DNA of 64,000 nucleotides, from NCBI RefSeq assembly GCF_002224485.1, contig NZ_CP022463.1:1162364-1226363 (forward strand), given 5' to 3'. This document shows positions 54,464-63,690 of the stretch, one piece after another. How positions within the stretch are numbered: the stretch's first letter is position 1; every line of letters begins with the position of its first letter. The position numbers and the translations under genes are program-made. The DNA comes from Sinomonas sp. R1AF57. Its GTDB lineage: Bacteria; Actinomycetota; Actinomycetes; Actinomycetales; Micrococcaceae. The notes beneath the pieces were generated by a model. That model ran no database searches and had not been told where the DNA came from. It saw only the letters and a program-made list of their open reading frames with translations.

Positions 54464-54477
54464 GTGACTGTAATCAC
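54464..54477. promoter_or_regulatory. CRP/GlxR-like site upstream of the MFS-ligase operon
   Basis: GTGACTGTAATCAC fits GTGA-N6-TCAC. It lies 51 bases before the MFS start codon. Confidence 0.55.
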
Positions 54478-54510
54478 GGGGAGAAGTGAGTTGCGATACT
54501 TTCGACAAAC

Positions 54511-54527
54511 ATTCCCTACAGAGGAAT
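54511..54527. promoter_or_regulatory. ATTCC-N7-GGAAT operator candidate
   Basis: ATTCC-CTACAGA-GGAAT, perfect 5-bp arms, in the divergent control region between the MFS gene and the TauE/SafE gene. Confidence 0.5.
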
Positions 54528-54629
54528 CATTGAGAACATCAACGAACCTGCTCAACTGTGCGACACGATTGTGTCTTTGTGCCTGTTTCGATGCCGTCCG
54601 CCAGCCGCTTCGTCAGAAATCTGCATCCA

Positions 54630-54650
54630 ATATTCCGCGATGAGGAATAT
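54630..54650. promoter_or_regulatory. ATATTCC-N7-GGAATAT operator candidate
   Basis: Perfect 7-bp arms around GCGATGA. It lies directly upstream of the putative promoter of the TauE/SafE gene. Same motif form as 54511-54527. Confidence 0.6.
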
Positions 54651-54673
54651 ACAACCGCCCGCGGCGGCCGTCC

Positions 54674-54679
54674 TAGAAT
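54674..54679 (+). promoter_or_regulatory. -10 box of a leaderless TauE/SafE transcript
   Basis: TAGAAT followed by six bases (CGAGGG) and the GTG start at 54686. Confidence 0.55.
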
Positions 54680-54685
54680 CGAGGG

Positions 54686-55420
54686 GTGTTCGCCCTCGTC
54701 CTCCTGGCCGTCGTGGTGGGGGCGATGGCCCAGCGGGTGGCCGGCCTCGGCTTCGGGCTCATGGTCTCGCCCGTGCTCGTCGTCCTGCTCGGCCCACTTG
54801 ACGGCGTCATGATCGTCAATGCGTGCGGCGCCGCATCCTCGGCGCTCATCCTCGCCCGCGTCTGGCGCGACGTGGAGTGGGGTCGCTACGTGGGCCTCAT
54901 CGTCCCCGGCTTCGCGGGCATCGCCCTCGGTGCCCTGCTCGCGAGCCGCGTTCCGGCGGCCCCCCTCGAAATGGGGATCGGGCTCACGCTGATCGCCGCC
55001 CTCGTGGCCTCGCAGCTCGTGGCGCGGGCCAGACGCCGGATCGACGGGCTGGGGGTCATGGCGGGGTGCGGGTTCGCGTCCGGGCTGATGAACGCGGCCG
55101 CCGCGGTCGGAGGCCCGGCGGTGACGGCCTACGCCGTCCTGAGCCGCTGGGACCAGCGCCGCTTCAGCGCCACGCTCCAGCCCTTCTTCCTCACCACTGG
55201 CACCACCTCCATCGTCTCCAAGGCCTTCGCCACCGGCTGGCACTGGCCGGCCCTCGAGGCGTGGCAGTGGGGCGCGGTGCTGGCGTGCATGCTCGCAGGG
55301 ATCGCGATGGGGGACCTGCTTGCCCACCGGCTGCCCGGGCACGCGGTGCGCCGCACCGTCGTCGGCATCGCCTACGCCGGCGCGGCGATGGCGATCGCCA
55401 ACGGTGCCGCCCGGCTGTAG
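54686..55420 (+). CDS. Sulfite exporter TauE/SafE (TSUP) family protein
   Basis: A 244-residue membrane protein with seven to eight TM helices. [33 protein letters not shown] and [23 protein letters not shown] are typical of the two DUF81/TSUP repeats. Family members move sulfite, sulfonates or organic acids. It is divergent from the MFS gene and shares its control region, so it may export or import a compound of the same pathway. Confidence 0.85.
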   Translation: MFALVLLAVVVGAMAQRVAGLGFGLMVSPVLVVLLGPLDGVMIVNACGAASSALILARVWRDVEWGRYVGLIVPGFAGIALGALLASRVPAAPLEMGIGLTLIAALVASQLVARARRRIDGLGVMAGCGFASGLMNAAAAVGGPAVTAYAVLSRWDQRRFSATLQPFFLTTGTTSIVSKAFATGWHWPALEAWQWGAVLACMLAGIAMGDLLAHRLPGHAVRRTVVGIAYAGAAMAIANGAARL

Positions 55421-55445
55421 TTTCGCCGCGGCCACGGGCAGCGGG

Positions 55446-55451
55446 GATACT
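55446..55451 (+). promoter_or_regulatory. Possible -10 box of a leaderless dxr transcript
   Basis: GATACT followed by six bases and the ATG at 55458. The first base departs from TANNNT, so this is weaker. Confidence 0.35.
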
Positions 55452-55457
55452 GGGCAC

Positions 55458-56696
55458 ATGCAGAACCCCGGCGCCGAGCAGCGCACGCCCGCCTCACCCG
55501 AGGCACAGCGTTCGGTCATCCTCCTCGGCTCGACCGGGAGCATCGGGACCCAGGCGATCGAGGTCATCGACAACGCGCCCCACCGCTTCCGCGTCACCGC
55601 GCTCGCAGCCGGGGGCGCCAGCATCGACGCGATCGCCCGCCAGGCGGTCCACACCCGCGCGGAGGCCGTCGGCATCGCCGTGGGCAGCGCGGACGAGCTG
55701 CGCGTCGCGATCGAGGAGGCCGCCGAGATGCGCGGCGTCGGGGGCTATGACCCCGAGCTGTTCACCGGCCCCGACGCGGCCACCCGCATCGCCGCATGGA
55801 ACGGCGCGAGCGGCCCCGCCGACGTCGTGCTCAACGGCATCACCGGGAGCATCGGCCTCGCGCCGACGCTCGCGGCGCTGCGCTCCGGTGCCACCCTTGC
55901 GCTGGCGAACAAGGAGAGCCTCATCGTCGGCGGCGCCCTCGTCACGGGCGCGGCGGGACCCGGCCAGATCGTCCCCGTCGACTCCGAGCACTCGGCGATC
56001 GCCCAGTGCCTGCGGTCCGGACGCCGCGACGAGGTGGAGCGGCTCATCCTCACCGCCTCGGGCGGCCCGTTCCGCGGGCGCAGCCGTGCCGAGCTCGACG
56101 GCGTGACCCCCGCCGAGTCGCTCGACCACCCCACGTGGAGCATGGGACGCGTCGTGACGACGAACTCGGCGACCCTGGTGAACAAGGGCCTCGAGCTCAT
56201 CGAGGCGCACCTGCTGTTCGGGGTGCCGCTCGAGGCGATCGACGTCGTCGTGCACCCCCAGTCGATCGTGCACTCGATGGTGCAGTTCGCCGATGGCTCG
56301 ATCATCGCCCAGGCCTCGCCGCCGGACATGCGCCTGCCGATCGCCCTCGGACTCGGCTGGCCCGAGCGCGTTCCGCACGCGGCCGCGCCCTGCGACTTCA
56401 CGTCCGCCTCCGCATGGACGTTCGAGCCCCTCGACGAGGTGGCCTTCCCCGCGGTGGGGATTGCCCGCGACGCCGCGCAGAGGGGCAGCACCTTCCCGGC
56501 GGTCTTCAACGCGGCCAACGAGGAGGCCGTCGAGGCCTTCCACGCCGGCCGCATCCGGTTCACCGACATCGTCGCGACGGTCGAGACCGTGCTCGCCGAG
56601 CACAGTGGCTCCTCCGAGCTCTCTGTGGATTCCGTCCTCGCGGCGGAGGAGTGGGCACGCGCGCGGGCCCATGAGCGTTTGGGAACACGGAACTAA
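55458..56696 (+). CDS. dxr: 1-deoxy-D-xylulose-5-phosphate reductoisomerase
   Basis: A 412-residue enzyme making 2-C-methyl-D-erythritol 4-phosphate in the MEP isoprenoid pathway. The NADPH site is [18 protein letters not shown] (about 20-37); [23 protein letters not shown] and SGGPFRG bind substrate and metal; [16 protein letters not shown] is in the C-terminal domain. The ATG at 55458 is the only sensible start. rseP follows directly, and ispG two genes on. Confidence 0.94.
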   Translation: MQNPGAEQRTPASPEAQRSVILLGSTGSIGTQAIEVIDNAPHRFRVTALAAGGASIDAIARQAVHTRAEAVGIAVGSADELRVAIEEAAEMRGVGGYDPELFTGPDAATRIAAWNGASGPADVVLNGITGSIGLAPTLAALRSGATLALANKESLIVGGALVTGAAGPGQIVPVDSEHSAIAQCLRSGRRDEVERLILTASGGPFRGRSRAELDGVTPAESLDHPTWSMGRVVTTNSATLVNKGLELIEAHLLFGVPLEAIDVVVHPQSIVHSMVQFADGSIIAQASPPDMRLPIALGLGWPERVPHAAAPCDFTSASAWTFEPLDEVAFPAVGIARDAAQRGSTFPAVFNAANEEAVEAFHAGRIRFTDIVATVETVLAEHSGSSELSVDSVLAAEEWARARAHERLGTRN

Positions 56697-56708
56697 GGAG
56701 ATGTGTCC

Positions 56709-58043
56709 GTGACCCCTGTCGTCCTCTTCATCCTCGGCGTGCTGTTCGTCGCGCTCGGCATCGCCGCCTCGATCGCCCTGCACGAGGTGGGGCACCTGCT
56801 GCCCGCCAAGCTGTTCAACGTCCGCGTGACCCGCTACATGATCGGCTTCGGGCCCACCGTGTTCTCGAGGAAGCGGGGCGAGACCGAGTACGGGATCAAG
56901 GCGCTCCCGCTCGGCGGCTACGTGGCGATGGTCGGCATGTACCCGCCAAACCGGCGGGACGGGTCGGTGCGGTCCTCGAGCACGGGCATGTTCCAGGGCC
57001 TCGCGGAGGCGGCGCGGGACGCGGCCCACGAGGAGGTCCGTCCCGAGGACCACGGGAGGCTCTTCTACCAGCTGCCGGTCTGGAAGAAGATCATCATCAT
57101 GCTCGGCGGCCCGGCGATGAACATCGTCCTGGGCGTCATCTTCACCGCGATCCTGCTCATGGGCTTCGGCACGCCCCAGCCCACCACCCAGGTCGCCAGC
57201 GTCTCGGCCTGCATGGTGGCCGAGGGCAGCGACCAGCAGAACGTGGACCAGTCCACCTGCACGAAGACCCCTGCCGCGGCGGCGGGCTTCCAGCCGGGCG
57301 ATACCGTGCTCACATTCGACGGCCGCACGGTCACGGGGTGGGACCAGCTCACCACGTGGATCCGCGCCTCCGCCGGGCGGGAGGTCGCCGTCACCCTCAA
57401 GCGGGGCGACGCCGAGGTCGCCGCGACGGTCACCCCGGTGCTCAACGAGCGCCCGGTGCTCGGCACGGACGGCAAGCCGGTCAAGAACGCCGACGGCTCG
57501 TACCAGACCACGCAGGCGGGCTTCCTCGGCATCGCCCCCCGCCAGGAGCTCACCCCGCAGCCTGCCACCACCGTCCTGCCCACCGTCGGAGAGAACATCG
57601 CCCAGGTGACCGGCGTCGTCGTCAACCTCCCGGCACGCGTCGTCGCCGTCGCCCAGGCGGCCTTCGGCCCCGAGGAGCGGGACCCGAACGGCCCGATCAG
57701 CGTGGTCGGCGTCGGTCGTGTCGCCGGCGAGGTCGCGGCGATGGAGGAGGTGCCGCTCGAGGCCCGGATCGGGACGCTCATCGGCATCCTCGCGGGCGTC
57801 AACCTCGCCCTCGCCGTGTTCAACCTGGTCCCGCTCCTGCCGCTCGACGGTGGGCACGTCGCCGGCGCGCTCTACGAGGGCGCACGACGGCGCGTGGCCG
57901 CCTGGCGGAAGCGCCCCGACCCCGGGCCGTTCGACATCGCGAAGCTCCTGCCGCTCACGTACGCCGTGGCCAGTGTGCTGATCGCGATGAGTGTCCTGCT
58001 CATCTACGCGGACATCGTCAAACCCGTGAAGCTGTTCGGCTGA
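56709..58043 (+). CDS. rseP: Site-2 metalloprotease (M50, RseP-like)
   Basis: A 444-residue intramembrane zinc protease. The active site is His25-Glu26-x2-His29 (LHEVGHLLPAK) in TM1, with the second ligand region NLVPLLPLDGGHV near residue 375. A PDZ domain covers about 190-270 (AAGFQPGDTVLTFDGRTVTGWDQL). Four TM helices. It probably cleaves anti-sigma factors within the membrane. GTG 56709 is 8 bases from AAGGAG; GTG 56703 is only 2 bases from it, so the later start is preferred. Confidence 0.92.
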   Translation: MTPVVLFILGVLFVALGIAASIALHEVGHLLPAKLFNVRVTRYMIGFGPTVFSRKRGETEYGIKALPLGGYVAMVGMYPPNRRDGSVRSSSTGMFQGLAEAARDAAHEEVRPEDHGRLFYQLPVWKKIIIMLGGPAMNIVLGVIFTAILLMGFGTPQPTTQVASVSACMVAEGSDQQNVDQSTCTKTPAAAAGFQPGDTVLTFDGRTVTGWDQLTTWIRASAGREVAVTLKRGDAEVAATVTPVLNERPVLGTDGKPVKNADGSYQTTQAGFLGIAPRQELTPQPATTVLPTVGENIAQVTGVVVNLPARVVAVAQAAFGPEERDPNGPISVVGVGRVAGEVAAMEEVPLEARIGTLIGILAGVNLALAVFNLVPLLPLDGGHVAGALYEGARRRVAAWRKRPDPGPFDIAKLLPLTYAVASVLIAMSVLLIYADIVKPVKLFG

Positions 58044-58068
58044 GGACGGCCGCCGGCCCGAGGAGGGA

Positions 58069-58074
58069 TAGGCT
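58069..58074 (+). promoter_or_regulatory. -10 box of a leaderless YciI-family gene
   Basis: TAGGCT followed by six bases (GGACCC) and the ATG at 58081. The same box and spacing occur before 46531. Confidence 0.5.
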
Positions 58075-58080
58075 GGACCC

Positions 58081-58371
58081 ATGACTGTCTTCGCCGTCGA
58101 ATACCGCTACGAGTCCGGCGCCGATGAGCGCATCGCCGAAGTCCGCCCCGCCCACCGTGCCTGGCTGAGCGGGCTCGCGGCCGAGGGCACCGTCCTCGCG
58201 AGCGGACCGCTTGCGGACGGCTCGAGCGCGCTGATCGTCTTCCGCGCCGAGGACCGCGGGTCCCTCGACGCCCTCCTCGCCCAGGACCCCATTGCGGGGC
58301 TCGTCGCCGAGAAGACCGCGACGGAGTGGAACCCGATCATCGGCCTCCTGGCCGAGTCCGCGGCCGCCTGA
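58081..58371 (+). CDS. YciI family protein
   Basis: A 96-residue ferredoxin-like-fold protein. [64 protein letters not shown] sequence shows the YciI pattern with the conserved HRAWL His and a GP segment. Function in the cell is unknown; members may be small dehydrochlorinase-like enzymes. It lies between rseP and ispG. Confidence 0.85.
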   Translation: MTVFAVEYRYESGADERIAEVRPAHRAWLSGLAAEGTVLASGPLADGSSALIVFRAEDRGSLDALLAQDPIAGLVAEKTATEWNPIIGLLAESAAA

Positions 58372-58412
58372 GCCCCCGCACCCATCCTGAAGCACCTCGA
58401 AGGAGCCACCCA

Positions 58413-59579
58413 GTGACCTCGGTCAGCCTCGGAATGCCAGCCGCACCGCCACCCGTCCTCGCCCCGAGGCGCCCGACCCGTCAGATCAGGGTGGGCTCGG
58501 TGGGCGTCGGCTCCGAGTCCCCGGTCAGCGTCCAGTCCATGACGACGACGCCCACGACCGACATCAACGCCACGCTCCAGCAGATCGCTGAGCTGACGGC
58601 CGCCGGCTGCGACATCGTCCGCGTGGCCTGCCCGTCCGCCGACGACGCCGAGGCCCTGCCGATCATCGCGAAGAAGTCGCAGATCCCCGTCATCGCCGAC
58701 ATCCACTTCCAGCCGAAGTACGTGTTCGCCGCGATCGAGGCCGGCTGCGCGGGAGTCCGCGTGAACCCGGGCAACATCCGCAAGTTCGACGACCAGGTCA
58801 AGGAGATCGCCCAGGCCGCGAAGGACCACGGGACCTCCCTGCGCATCGGAGTCAACGCGGGCTCCCTCGACCCGCGCCTGCTGCAGAAGTACGGCAAGGC
58901 GACTCCGGAGGCGCTCGTCGAGAGCGCGCTGTGGGAGGCGAGCCTCTTCGAGGAGCACGACTTCCACGACTTCAAGATCTCCGTCAAGCACAACGACCCG
59001 GTGGTCATGGTGCGCGCGTACGAGATGCTCGCCGAGCGCGGCGACTGGCCGCTCCACCTCGGCGTGACTGAGGCGGGGCCCGCGTTCCAGGGGACCATCA
59101 AGTCCGCGACCGCGTTCGGGGCGCTCCTGTCGAAGGGCATCGGCGACACGATCCGCGTCTCCCTCTCGGCCCCTCCGGTCGAGGAGGTCAAGGTCGGCAT
59201 CCAGATCCTGCAGTCCCTGAACCTGCGCCCGCGCAAGCTCGAGATCGTCTCGTGCCCCTCGTGCGGCCGCGCGCAGGTGGACGTGTACAAGCTCGCCGAG
59301 GAGGTCACGTCGGGCCTCGAGGGCATGGAAGTGCCGCTGCGCGTGGCCGTCATGGGCTGTGTCGTGAACGGCCCGGGCGAGGCGCGCGAGGCGGACCTCG
59401 GCGTCGCGTCGGGGAACGGCAAGGGGCAGATCTTCGTCAAGGGCCAGGTCATCAAGACCGTGGCCGAGGCGGACATCGTCGAGACCCTGATCGAAGAGGC
59501 GATGAAGATCGCGGAGGAGATGGGGGAGGCCGGTGGCGAAGATGCTGTCCAAGGCGGCCCCGTGGTCACCGTCTCGTAG
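58413..59579 (+). CDS. ispG: (E)-4-hydroxy-3-methylbut-2-enyl-diphosphate synthase
   Basis: A 388-residue [4Fe-4S] enzyme of the MEP pathway. The N-terminal barrel shows [20 protein letters not shown] and [17 protein letters not shown]; the C-terminal domain holds [12 protein letters not shown] (two Cys) and [16 protein letters not shown] (third Cys and Glu ligand). It acts downstream of dxr. The GTG at 58413 has AGGAG 8 bases upstream. The 3' end overlaps the next gene by 47 bases. Confidence 0.95.
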   Translation: MTSVSLGMPAAPPPVLAPRRPTRQIRVGSVGVGSESPVSVQSMTTTPTTDINATLQQIAELTAAGCDIVRVACPSADDAEALPIIAKKSQIPVIADIHFQPKYVFAAIEAGCAGVRVNPGNIRKFDDQVKEIAQAAKDHGTSLRIGVNAGSLDPRLLQKYGKATPEALVESALWEASLFEEHDFHDFKISVKHNDPVVMVRAYEMLAERGDWPLHLGVTEAGPAFQGTIKSATAFGALLSKGIGDTIRVSLSAPPVEEVKVGIQILQSLNLRPRKLEIVSCPSCGRAQVDVYKLAEEVTSGLEGMEVPLRVAVMGCVVNGPGEAREADLGVASGNGKGQIFVKGQVIKTVAEADIVETLIEEAMKIAEEMGEAGGEDAVQGGPVVTVS

Positions 59580-60420
59580 CCGCAGCGCCGCGCCCCAGGT
59601 GCGGCGGCTCGTGCACGAGGACACCCCGGCGCTCGCGGAGCTCGTCTCCGTGGACCCGGTGGCCAACGTGTTCGTCGCCGCCCACTTGGATGCGACCGGC
59701 TCCGCGGCGGCCGTGGGCAGCGGCGCGGAGATCGTCGGCGCGTTCGACGGCGACGGGCGGCTCACGAGCGCCTGCTGGCTGGGCGCCAACATCGTCCCCG
59801 TCGAGGTCGTGCCGGCGCACGCGCCCACATACGCCCAGGCCATCCGGGGCTCGCACCGCCGCTTCGCGTCCATCTTCGGGCCCGCCGAGGCCACGCTCGC
59901 AATCTTCTCGGCGCTCGACGGTGCTCCCGCCCGTGACGTGCGCCCCGACCAGCCGCTCCTCGCCCTCGACGGGCCGCCGGCCGTGCCGGTCGACCCCCTC
60001 GTGCGGGTCACGACCGAGGCCGACTTCGACGTCCTCGCCCCCGCGTGCGTGTCGATGTTCGAGGAAGAGGTCGGATACTCGCCGGTGGCCGGCGGGAGCG
60101 AGAACTACTACCGCCGCGTCCGCCAGCTCATCGCCGCAGGGCACTCGTTCGCGCGCTTCGGCGAGCGGGGCGAGGTCGTGTTCAAGGCGGAGCTCGGGTC
60201 CGTCTCCTCCGCCGCCACGCAGGTCCAGGGCGTCTGGGTGGACCCCCGGCACCGCGGCACGGGCCTGAGCCACGGGGGGATGGCTGCCATCGTCGAGCAT
60301 GCCAGGGCCATAGCGCCGATCGTGAGCCTGTACGTCAACGACTACAACCACCGCGCCCGCGCGGCCTACCGCAAGGTCGGCTTCGAGCAGGTGGGGACCT
60401 TCGCCACAGTCCTCTTCTGA
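59533..60420 (+). CDS. DUF4081-GNAT acetyltransferase
   Basis: A 295-residue protein with an N-terminal DUF4081-like half (about 20-150, [13 protein letters not shown] and [10 protein letters not shown]) and a C-terminal GNAT domain (about 155-290) with motif [23 protein letters not shown] and [22 protein letters not shown]. This pairing next to ispG is common in actinobacteria. Substrate unknown. GTG 59533 follows GGGGGAGG; ATG 59542 is a possible alternative. It overlaps ispG in another frame, so the two are coupled. Confidence 0.85.
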   Translation: MAKMLSKAAPWSPSRSRSAAPQVRRLVHEDTPALAELVSVDPVANVFVAAHLDATGSAAAVGSGAEIVGAFDGDGRLTSACWLGANIVPVEVVPAHAPTYAQAIRGSHRRFASIFGPAEATLAIFSALDGAPARDVRPDQPLLALDGPPAVPVDPLVRVTTEADFDVLAPACVSMFEEEVGYSPVAGGSENYYRRVRQLIAAGHSFARFGERGEVVFKAELGSVSSAATQVQGVWVDPRHRGTGLSHGGMAAIVEHARAIAPIVSLYVNDYNHRARAAYRKVGFEQVGTFATVLF

Positions 60421-60461
60421 TCGACCCGCGCCGCCACGACTCGCACTTGGGGGGAACCAGC

Positions 60462-61250
60462 ATGCCCATGCCACCGATGAGCCGCGCCCGGACCGGCCGC
60501 ACTGCGCGCGGGAGGCGGCGGGCGGGGAGGACCGTCCTGCTTCTCGCCGCGGCCGTCCTGGCCCTGGCCGGCTGCCGGCCCGGGCTCGCGGTGCCGCCGC
60601 CCGGCGGCGAGGGCCGCCCCGGCCTCAACGCCTCCGGCACCCAGCGGTCGTTCAGCGCGCAGGAACTGGTCACGGCCGCGGCCGAGACCAGGACAGCGCT
60701 GCGGCTCGGGGGATCCGTGCTGGACCAGGGCCAGCTCGCGGCGCAGGGGGAGCGGGCGGTGCCCTCGCCGCTCACCGGTGCGGGGCCGGCGTCGTGCGCC
60801 GCACTCACGACGCCGGCGACCCCCACGGGGCTCGACAAGGCCTCCGCCGCCCTCATCGTCGCGCCCTCCGACGCGCGGGCGCAGACGACCGCCATCGGCT
60901 TCGCCAGCCACGCCTCGCCGGCCGCCGCGGCGGCGGCCGTCACAGCGCTCGGTGCCCTCGCGGCGTCGTGCGCGCGCTACGATGCGACGCTGGGCGGCCA
61001 GCGCGTCCCCGTCGTGGCCCGCGCCGCCGACCCCGCCGCGGACGCGCCCCACGCAGTCATGGTCGTCTCGACGGCGCAGGTCCCTGACCCCGCCGGAGGG
61101 AGCGCTCCCCAGGAGCGCAGCATCGTTCGGGCCGTCGCGGCGAAGGGCACCGTGGCCGTGGAGGTGGTCCTGGTGGACACGCGCCCCGAGGATGCTGCGG
61201 CGACGGTGCGTGCCTACGCGGACATGGCGCTGGACCGGCTGCCCCTCTAG
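60462..61250 (+). CDS. Putative lipoprotein of unknown function
   Basis: A 262-residue protein. A basic twin-Arg-rich N-terminus (RARTGRTARGRRRAGR) and hydrophobic stretch lead to a lipobox LALAGC, with lipidation expected at Cys38. The mature part is Ala/Pro-rich with two Cys (about 110 and 172) that may pair. No family recognised. It starts 41 bases after the GNAT gene. Its stop codon overlaps the stop of the convergent TetR gene. Confidence 0.75.
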   Translation: MPMPPMSRARTGRTARGRRRAGRTVLLLAAAVLALAGCRPGLAVPPPGGEGRPGLNASGTQRSFSAQELVTAAAETRTALRLGGSVLDQGQLAAQGERAVPSPLTGAGPASCAALTTPATPTGLDKASAALIVAPSDARAQTTAIGFASHASPAAAAAAVTALGALAASCARYDATLGGQRVPVVARAADPAADAPHAVMVVSTAQVPDPAGGSAPQERSIVRAVAAKGTVAVEVVLVDTRPEDAAATVRAYADMALDRLPL

Positions 61251-61867
61251 CGGCCGGGGCCGGTATCCGGGTCCGCGAGCTCACCGGTGAGATAGTGCTG
61301 CAGCGTGGGGGCCACGAGGGCGATGGCCTGCTCCCGCGGGAGGGACGCGAGGGGCTCGAGCTGCACGACGTACCGGAGCAGGATGAACCCCATGACCTGG
61401 GTGGCGGCCAGGGTGGCGCGCAGCTCGAGCTCCTCGCGGGGGCCCTCCAGCCCTTCGAGCACGCGCGGCATGACCCGTGCCCGGAACACCTCGCGTACCG
61501 CCGCCGTGCGTGCGCGCGAGCCCAGCGAGCCCCGGACAAAGGCTGCGAGGGCGTGGCGCTGCGGCCCCTCCCAGAGTCTGGCGATCGCACTCAGGAGCGC
61601 GGTGCCCCGGTCCTGCGCCGTGAGGGAGGCCATGCCGGCGAGGACGTCGTCGGGGTCGGCGGGGAGCTCGACCGACGCGGCGAACAGCTCGTCCTTGCCG
61701 GAGAAGTAGTGGTGGACCAGCGCGGGGTCCACGCCGGCGTCACGGGCCACTTGCCGCAGGCTGACCGCGTCGAAGCCCTCGTCGGCGAACAGCCGCGTCG
61801 CGCTGGCGACGATCCGGGCGCGGCGGTCGCCGCCGTCGTCGGGCCTGCCGCGCCGGAGCGGGGTCAC
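61247..61867 (-). CDS. TetR family regulator of an ABC-2 exporter
   Basis: A 206-residue repressor. The helix-turn-helix is at about 15-60 (IVASATRLFADEGFDAVSLRQVARDAGVDPALVHHYFSGKDELFAASV). The C-terminal domain belongs to the TetR_C group often found with drug exporters. The GTG at 61867 overlaps the stop of the ABC permease, so it is the third gene of the operon. It probably binds the perfect palindrome upstream of the ATPase gene and represses its own operon. Confidence 0.88.
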   Translation of the reverse strand: MTPLRRGRPDDGGDRRARIVASATRLFADEGFDAVSLRQVARDAGVDPALVHHYFSGKDELFAASVELPADPDDVLAGMASLTAQDRGTALLSAIARLWEGPQRHALAAFVRGSLGSRARTAAVREVFRARVMPRVLEGLEGPREELELRATLAATQVMGFILLRYVVQLEPLASLPREQAIALVAPTLQHYLTGELADPDTGPGR

Positions 61868-62619
61868 GAGCTCTTCCGCGGGAGCGTGAACGAGGCGAGG
61901 GCGAGCAGCCCCAGGACGATCGCGCCCATGATCCCGAAGTCGCGCCACATCGCCTCCGTGGCGTCCGCGTTCTTCGCGATCTCCTGGAGCGCGTCGACCG
62001 AGTAGCTCAGGGGCATCCAGTCGGAGAGCGCGTGGAAGACGTCGTTCATGTGGTCCCGCGCGACGAACAGCCCGCACAGGAGGATCTGCGGGATCACGAC
62101 GACGGGCATGAACTGGACGGCCTGGAACTCCGTGCGCGCGAACGCGCTGCAGAACAGGCCCAGCGCCACCCCGAGCACGGCATTCACGACAGCGACCAGC
62201 ACCACGTAGCCGCCGTTGCCCCTGATGTCGAGGTTGAACACCCAGTAGGCCACGCCCGTGGCGATCGCTGACTGGAGGGCGGCCATGACCGAGAACGCGA
62301 TGCCGTAGCCGAACAGGAGGTCGGCCTGGTGGATCGGCGTGGTCATGAGCCGTTCGAGGGTTCCGGTCGTGCGCTCGCGGAGCATCGTGATGGACGTGAT
62401 GAGGAACATGATCACGAAGGGGAAGATCGCGAGCATGATGAGGCCCACACGGTCGAACGTGCGGGGGGCCCCGGGCGGCAGGGTCTCGTTCTCGAAGAGC
62501 CAGTACACGACAGCGAGGAGGACCGATGGCACCACCAGGATCATGGCGACGCTGCGGTGGTCGTGGCGGAGCTGGGTCAGGACCCGGGCGGCCGTCGCGC
62601 CGAGCATCCGGGGATTCAC
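61864..62619 (-). CDS. ABC-2 type transporter permease
   Basis: A 251-residue membrane protein with six TM helices. The ABC2_membrane pattern is seen in TMLRERTTGTLERLMTTPIHQADLLFGYGIAF (coupling helix region) and QFMPVVVIPQILLCGLFVARD. It forms an exporter with the ATPase encoded just upstream (4-base overlap). Drugs or lipids are typical substrates; none is shown here. Confidence 0.88.
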   Translation of the reverse strand: MNPRMLGATAARVLTQLRHDHRSVAMILVVPSVLLAVVYWLFENETLPPGAPRTFDRVGLIMLAIFPFVIMFLITSITMLRERTTGTLERLMTTPIHQADLLFGYGIAFSVMAALQSAIATGVAYWVFNLDIRGNGGYVVLVAVVNAVLGVALGLFCSAFARTEFQAVQFMPVVVIPQILLCGLFVARDHMNDVFHALSDWMPLSYSVDALQEIAKNADATEAMWRDFGIMGAIVLGLLALASFTLPRKSS

Positions 62620-63404
62620 GCTGCATGCTCCTTCGTCCTGGCCGGGAGCCCGGCGGCCTGCCGTTCGAGGTCGGCGCGGATGATGCCGAGGAAGGCCTGC
62701 TCGAGGTCCGCGCTCCCGCCCCGCTCGCGGAGGGCGTCGGGGCTGAGCTGCGCCAGGAGCCGCCCCTCGCGCAGGAGGAGGAGCGAGTCGCAGCGGCTCG
62801 CCTCCTCCATGACGTGGCTCGAGACGACGAGCGTGGCACCGCGGTCCGCGAGCGCCCGGAAGCGGTCCCAGAGGTCCACGCGGAGCACGGGGTCGAGTCC
62901 CACCGTGGGCTCGTCGAGCACGAGCAGCGTCGGGTCGCCGACCAGCGCGCACGCGAGGGACACCCGGCTGAACTGGCCGCCGGAGAGGTCCGCGGCCTTG
63001 CGCTTGGCGAGGTCGGCGAGCCCGACGGCGGCGACGGCCTCCCGCGCGTCGGCCGCCGAGCGACCGTGGAGCGCGCCGAAGTAGCGGACGTTGTCGAGGA
63101 CGGTCAGGTCGCGGTACACGCTCGCGTCCTGGGTCATGTACCCGACCTCGCGCCGGAGGGAGGCCGTCCCGGCCGGACGCCCGAGGATGGTGAGGGTTCC
63201 GCGGGCGATCCGCTGGACTCCGACGATCGAGCGCATGAGTGTGCTCTTGCCGCTGCCCGAGGGACCGAGGAGGCCCGTGATGCGGCCGGTGGGAACCGTG
63301 AATCCGAGGTCGTGGAGGATCGGCGAGCGGCGGATGCGGACGGAGAGGGAATCGGCCTCGATCGCCGGAGCGGTGGGGGCGGCGTGGGACGGGACGTGGG
63401 GCAT
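62616..63404 (-). CDS. ABC transporter ATP-binding protein
   Basis: A 262-residue ATPase. Walker A is GPSGSGKST, the Q-loop is GYMTQDASVYRDLT, the signature is LSGGQFSR, Walker B is LLVLDEPTVGLD and the switch His follows (VVSSHVMEEA). The C-terminal 30 residues match DrrA-type exporters (RGGSADLEQAFLGII). First gene of the ATPase-permease-TetR operon. The ATG at 63404 is preceded by a CGGGAG sequence. Confidence 0.93.
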   Translation of the reverse strand: MPHVPSHAAPTAPAIEADSLSVRIRRSPILHDLGFTVPTGRITGLLGPSGSGKSTLMRSIVGVQRIARGTLTILGRPAGTASLRREVGYMTQDASVYRDLTVLDNVRYFGALHGRSAADAREAVAAVGLADLAKRKAADLSGGQFSRVSLACALVGDPTLLVLDEPTVGLDPVLRVDLWDRFRALADRGATLVVSSHVMEEASRCDSLLLLREGRLLAQLSPDALRERGGSADLEQAFLGIIRADLERQAAGLPARTKEHAA

Positions 63405-63430
63405 GGCTGGCTCCCGAGGGGACGAAGACG

Positions 63431-63456
63431 CTCAATTCATCACGTGATGAATTGAG
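63431..63456. promoter_or_regulatory. 26-bp perfect palindrome, TetR operator
   Basis: Half-site CTCAATTCATCAC followed directly by its exact reverse complement, with no spacer. It lies 27 bases upstream of the ABC ATPase start on the minus strand. Such ATTCATCA-type palindromes are typical TetR operators next to ABC-2 exporters. Confidence 0.8.
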
Positions 63457-63496
63457 GGTAGGTCCGCGGTCCGGCGGCGTCAATCACCCCCCTGCC

Positions 63497-63690
63497 GTCT
63501 CGGGTACGCGAAATGCCAGCGCACGCGGTCTCGGGTACGCGGAATACGCGTTGTCGCCGTCTCGGGTGCGCGAAATGCGCGTCCTGAGGACCCCCCGACC
63601 CACGGCTCTGGCTTGCCGCATGCACAATGACCGGAATCGGCGTACCCGAGAGCGTTAGGCAGCGGTTCTCGCGTACCCGAGAGCGTCAGG
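63497..63690. repeat. Second cluster of the GTCTCGGGTACGCG repeat, direct and inverted
   Basis: Direct copies of GTCTCGGGTACGCGAAA or variants at 63497, 63528 and 63559; inverted copies at about 63639-63654 and 63666-63690 (CGTACCCGAGAGCG). The direct starts are 31 bases apart, the same period as in the array at 3553, but the rest of the unit is more diverged. A fragment GTCTCGGG stands at 63704-63711 right before the IS-like sequence. Confidence 0.85.
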
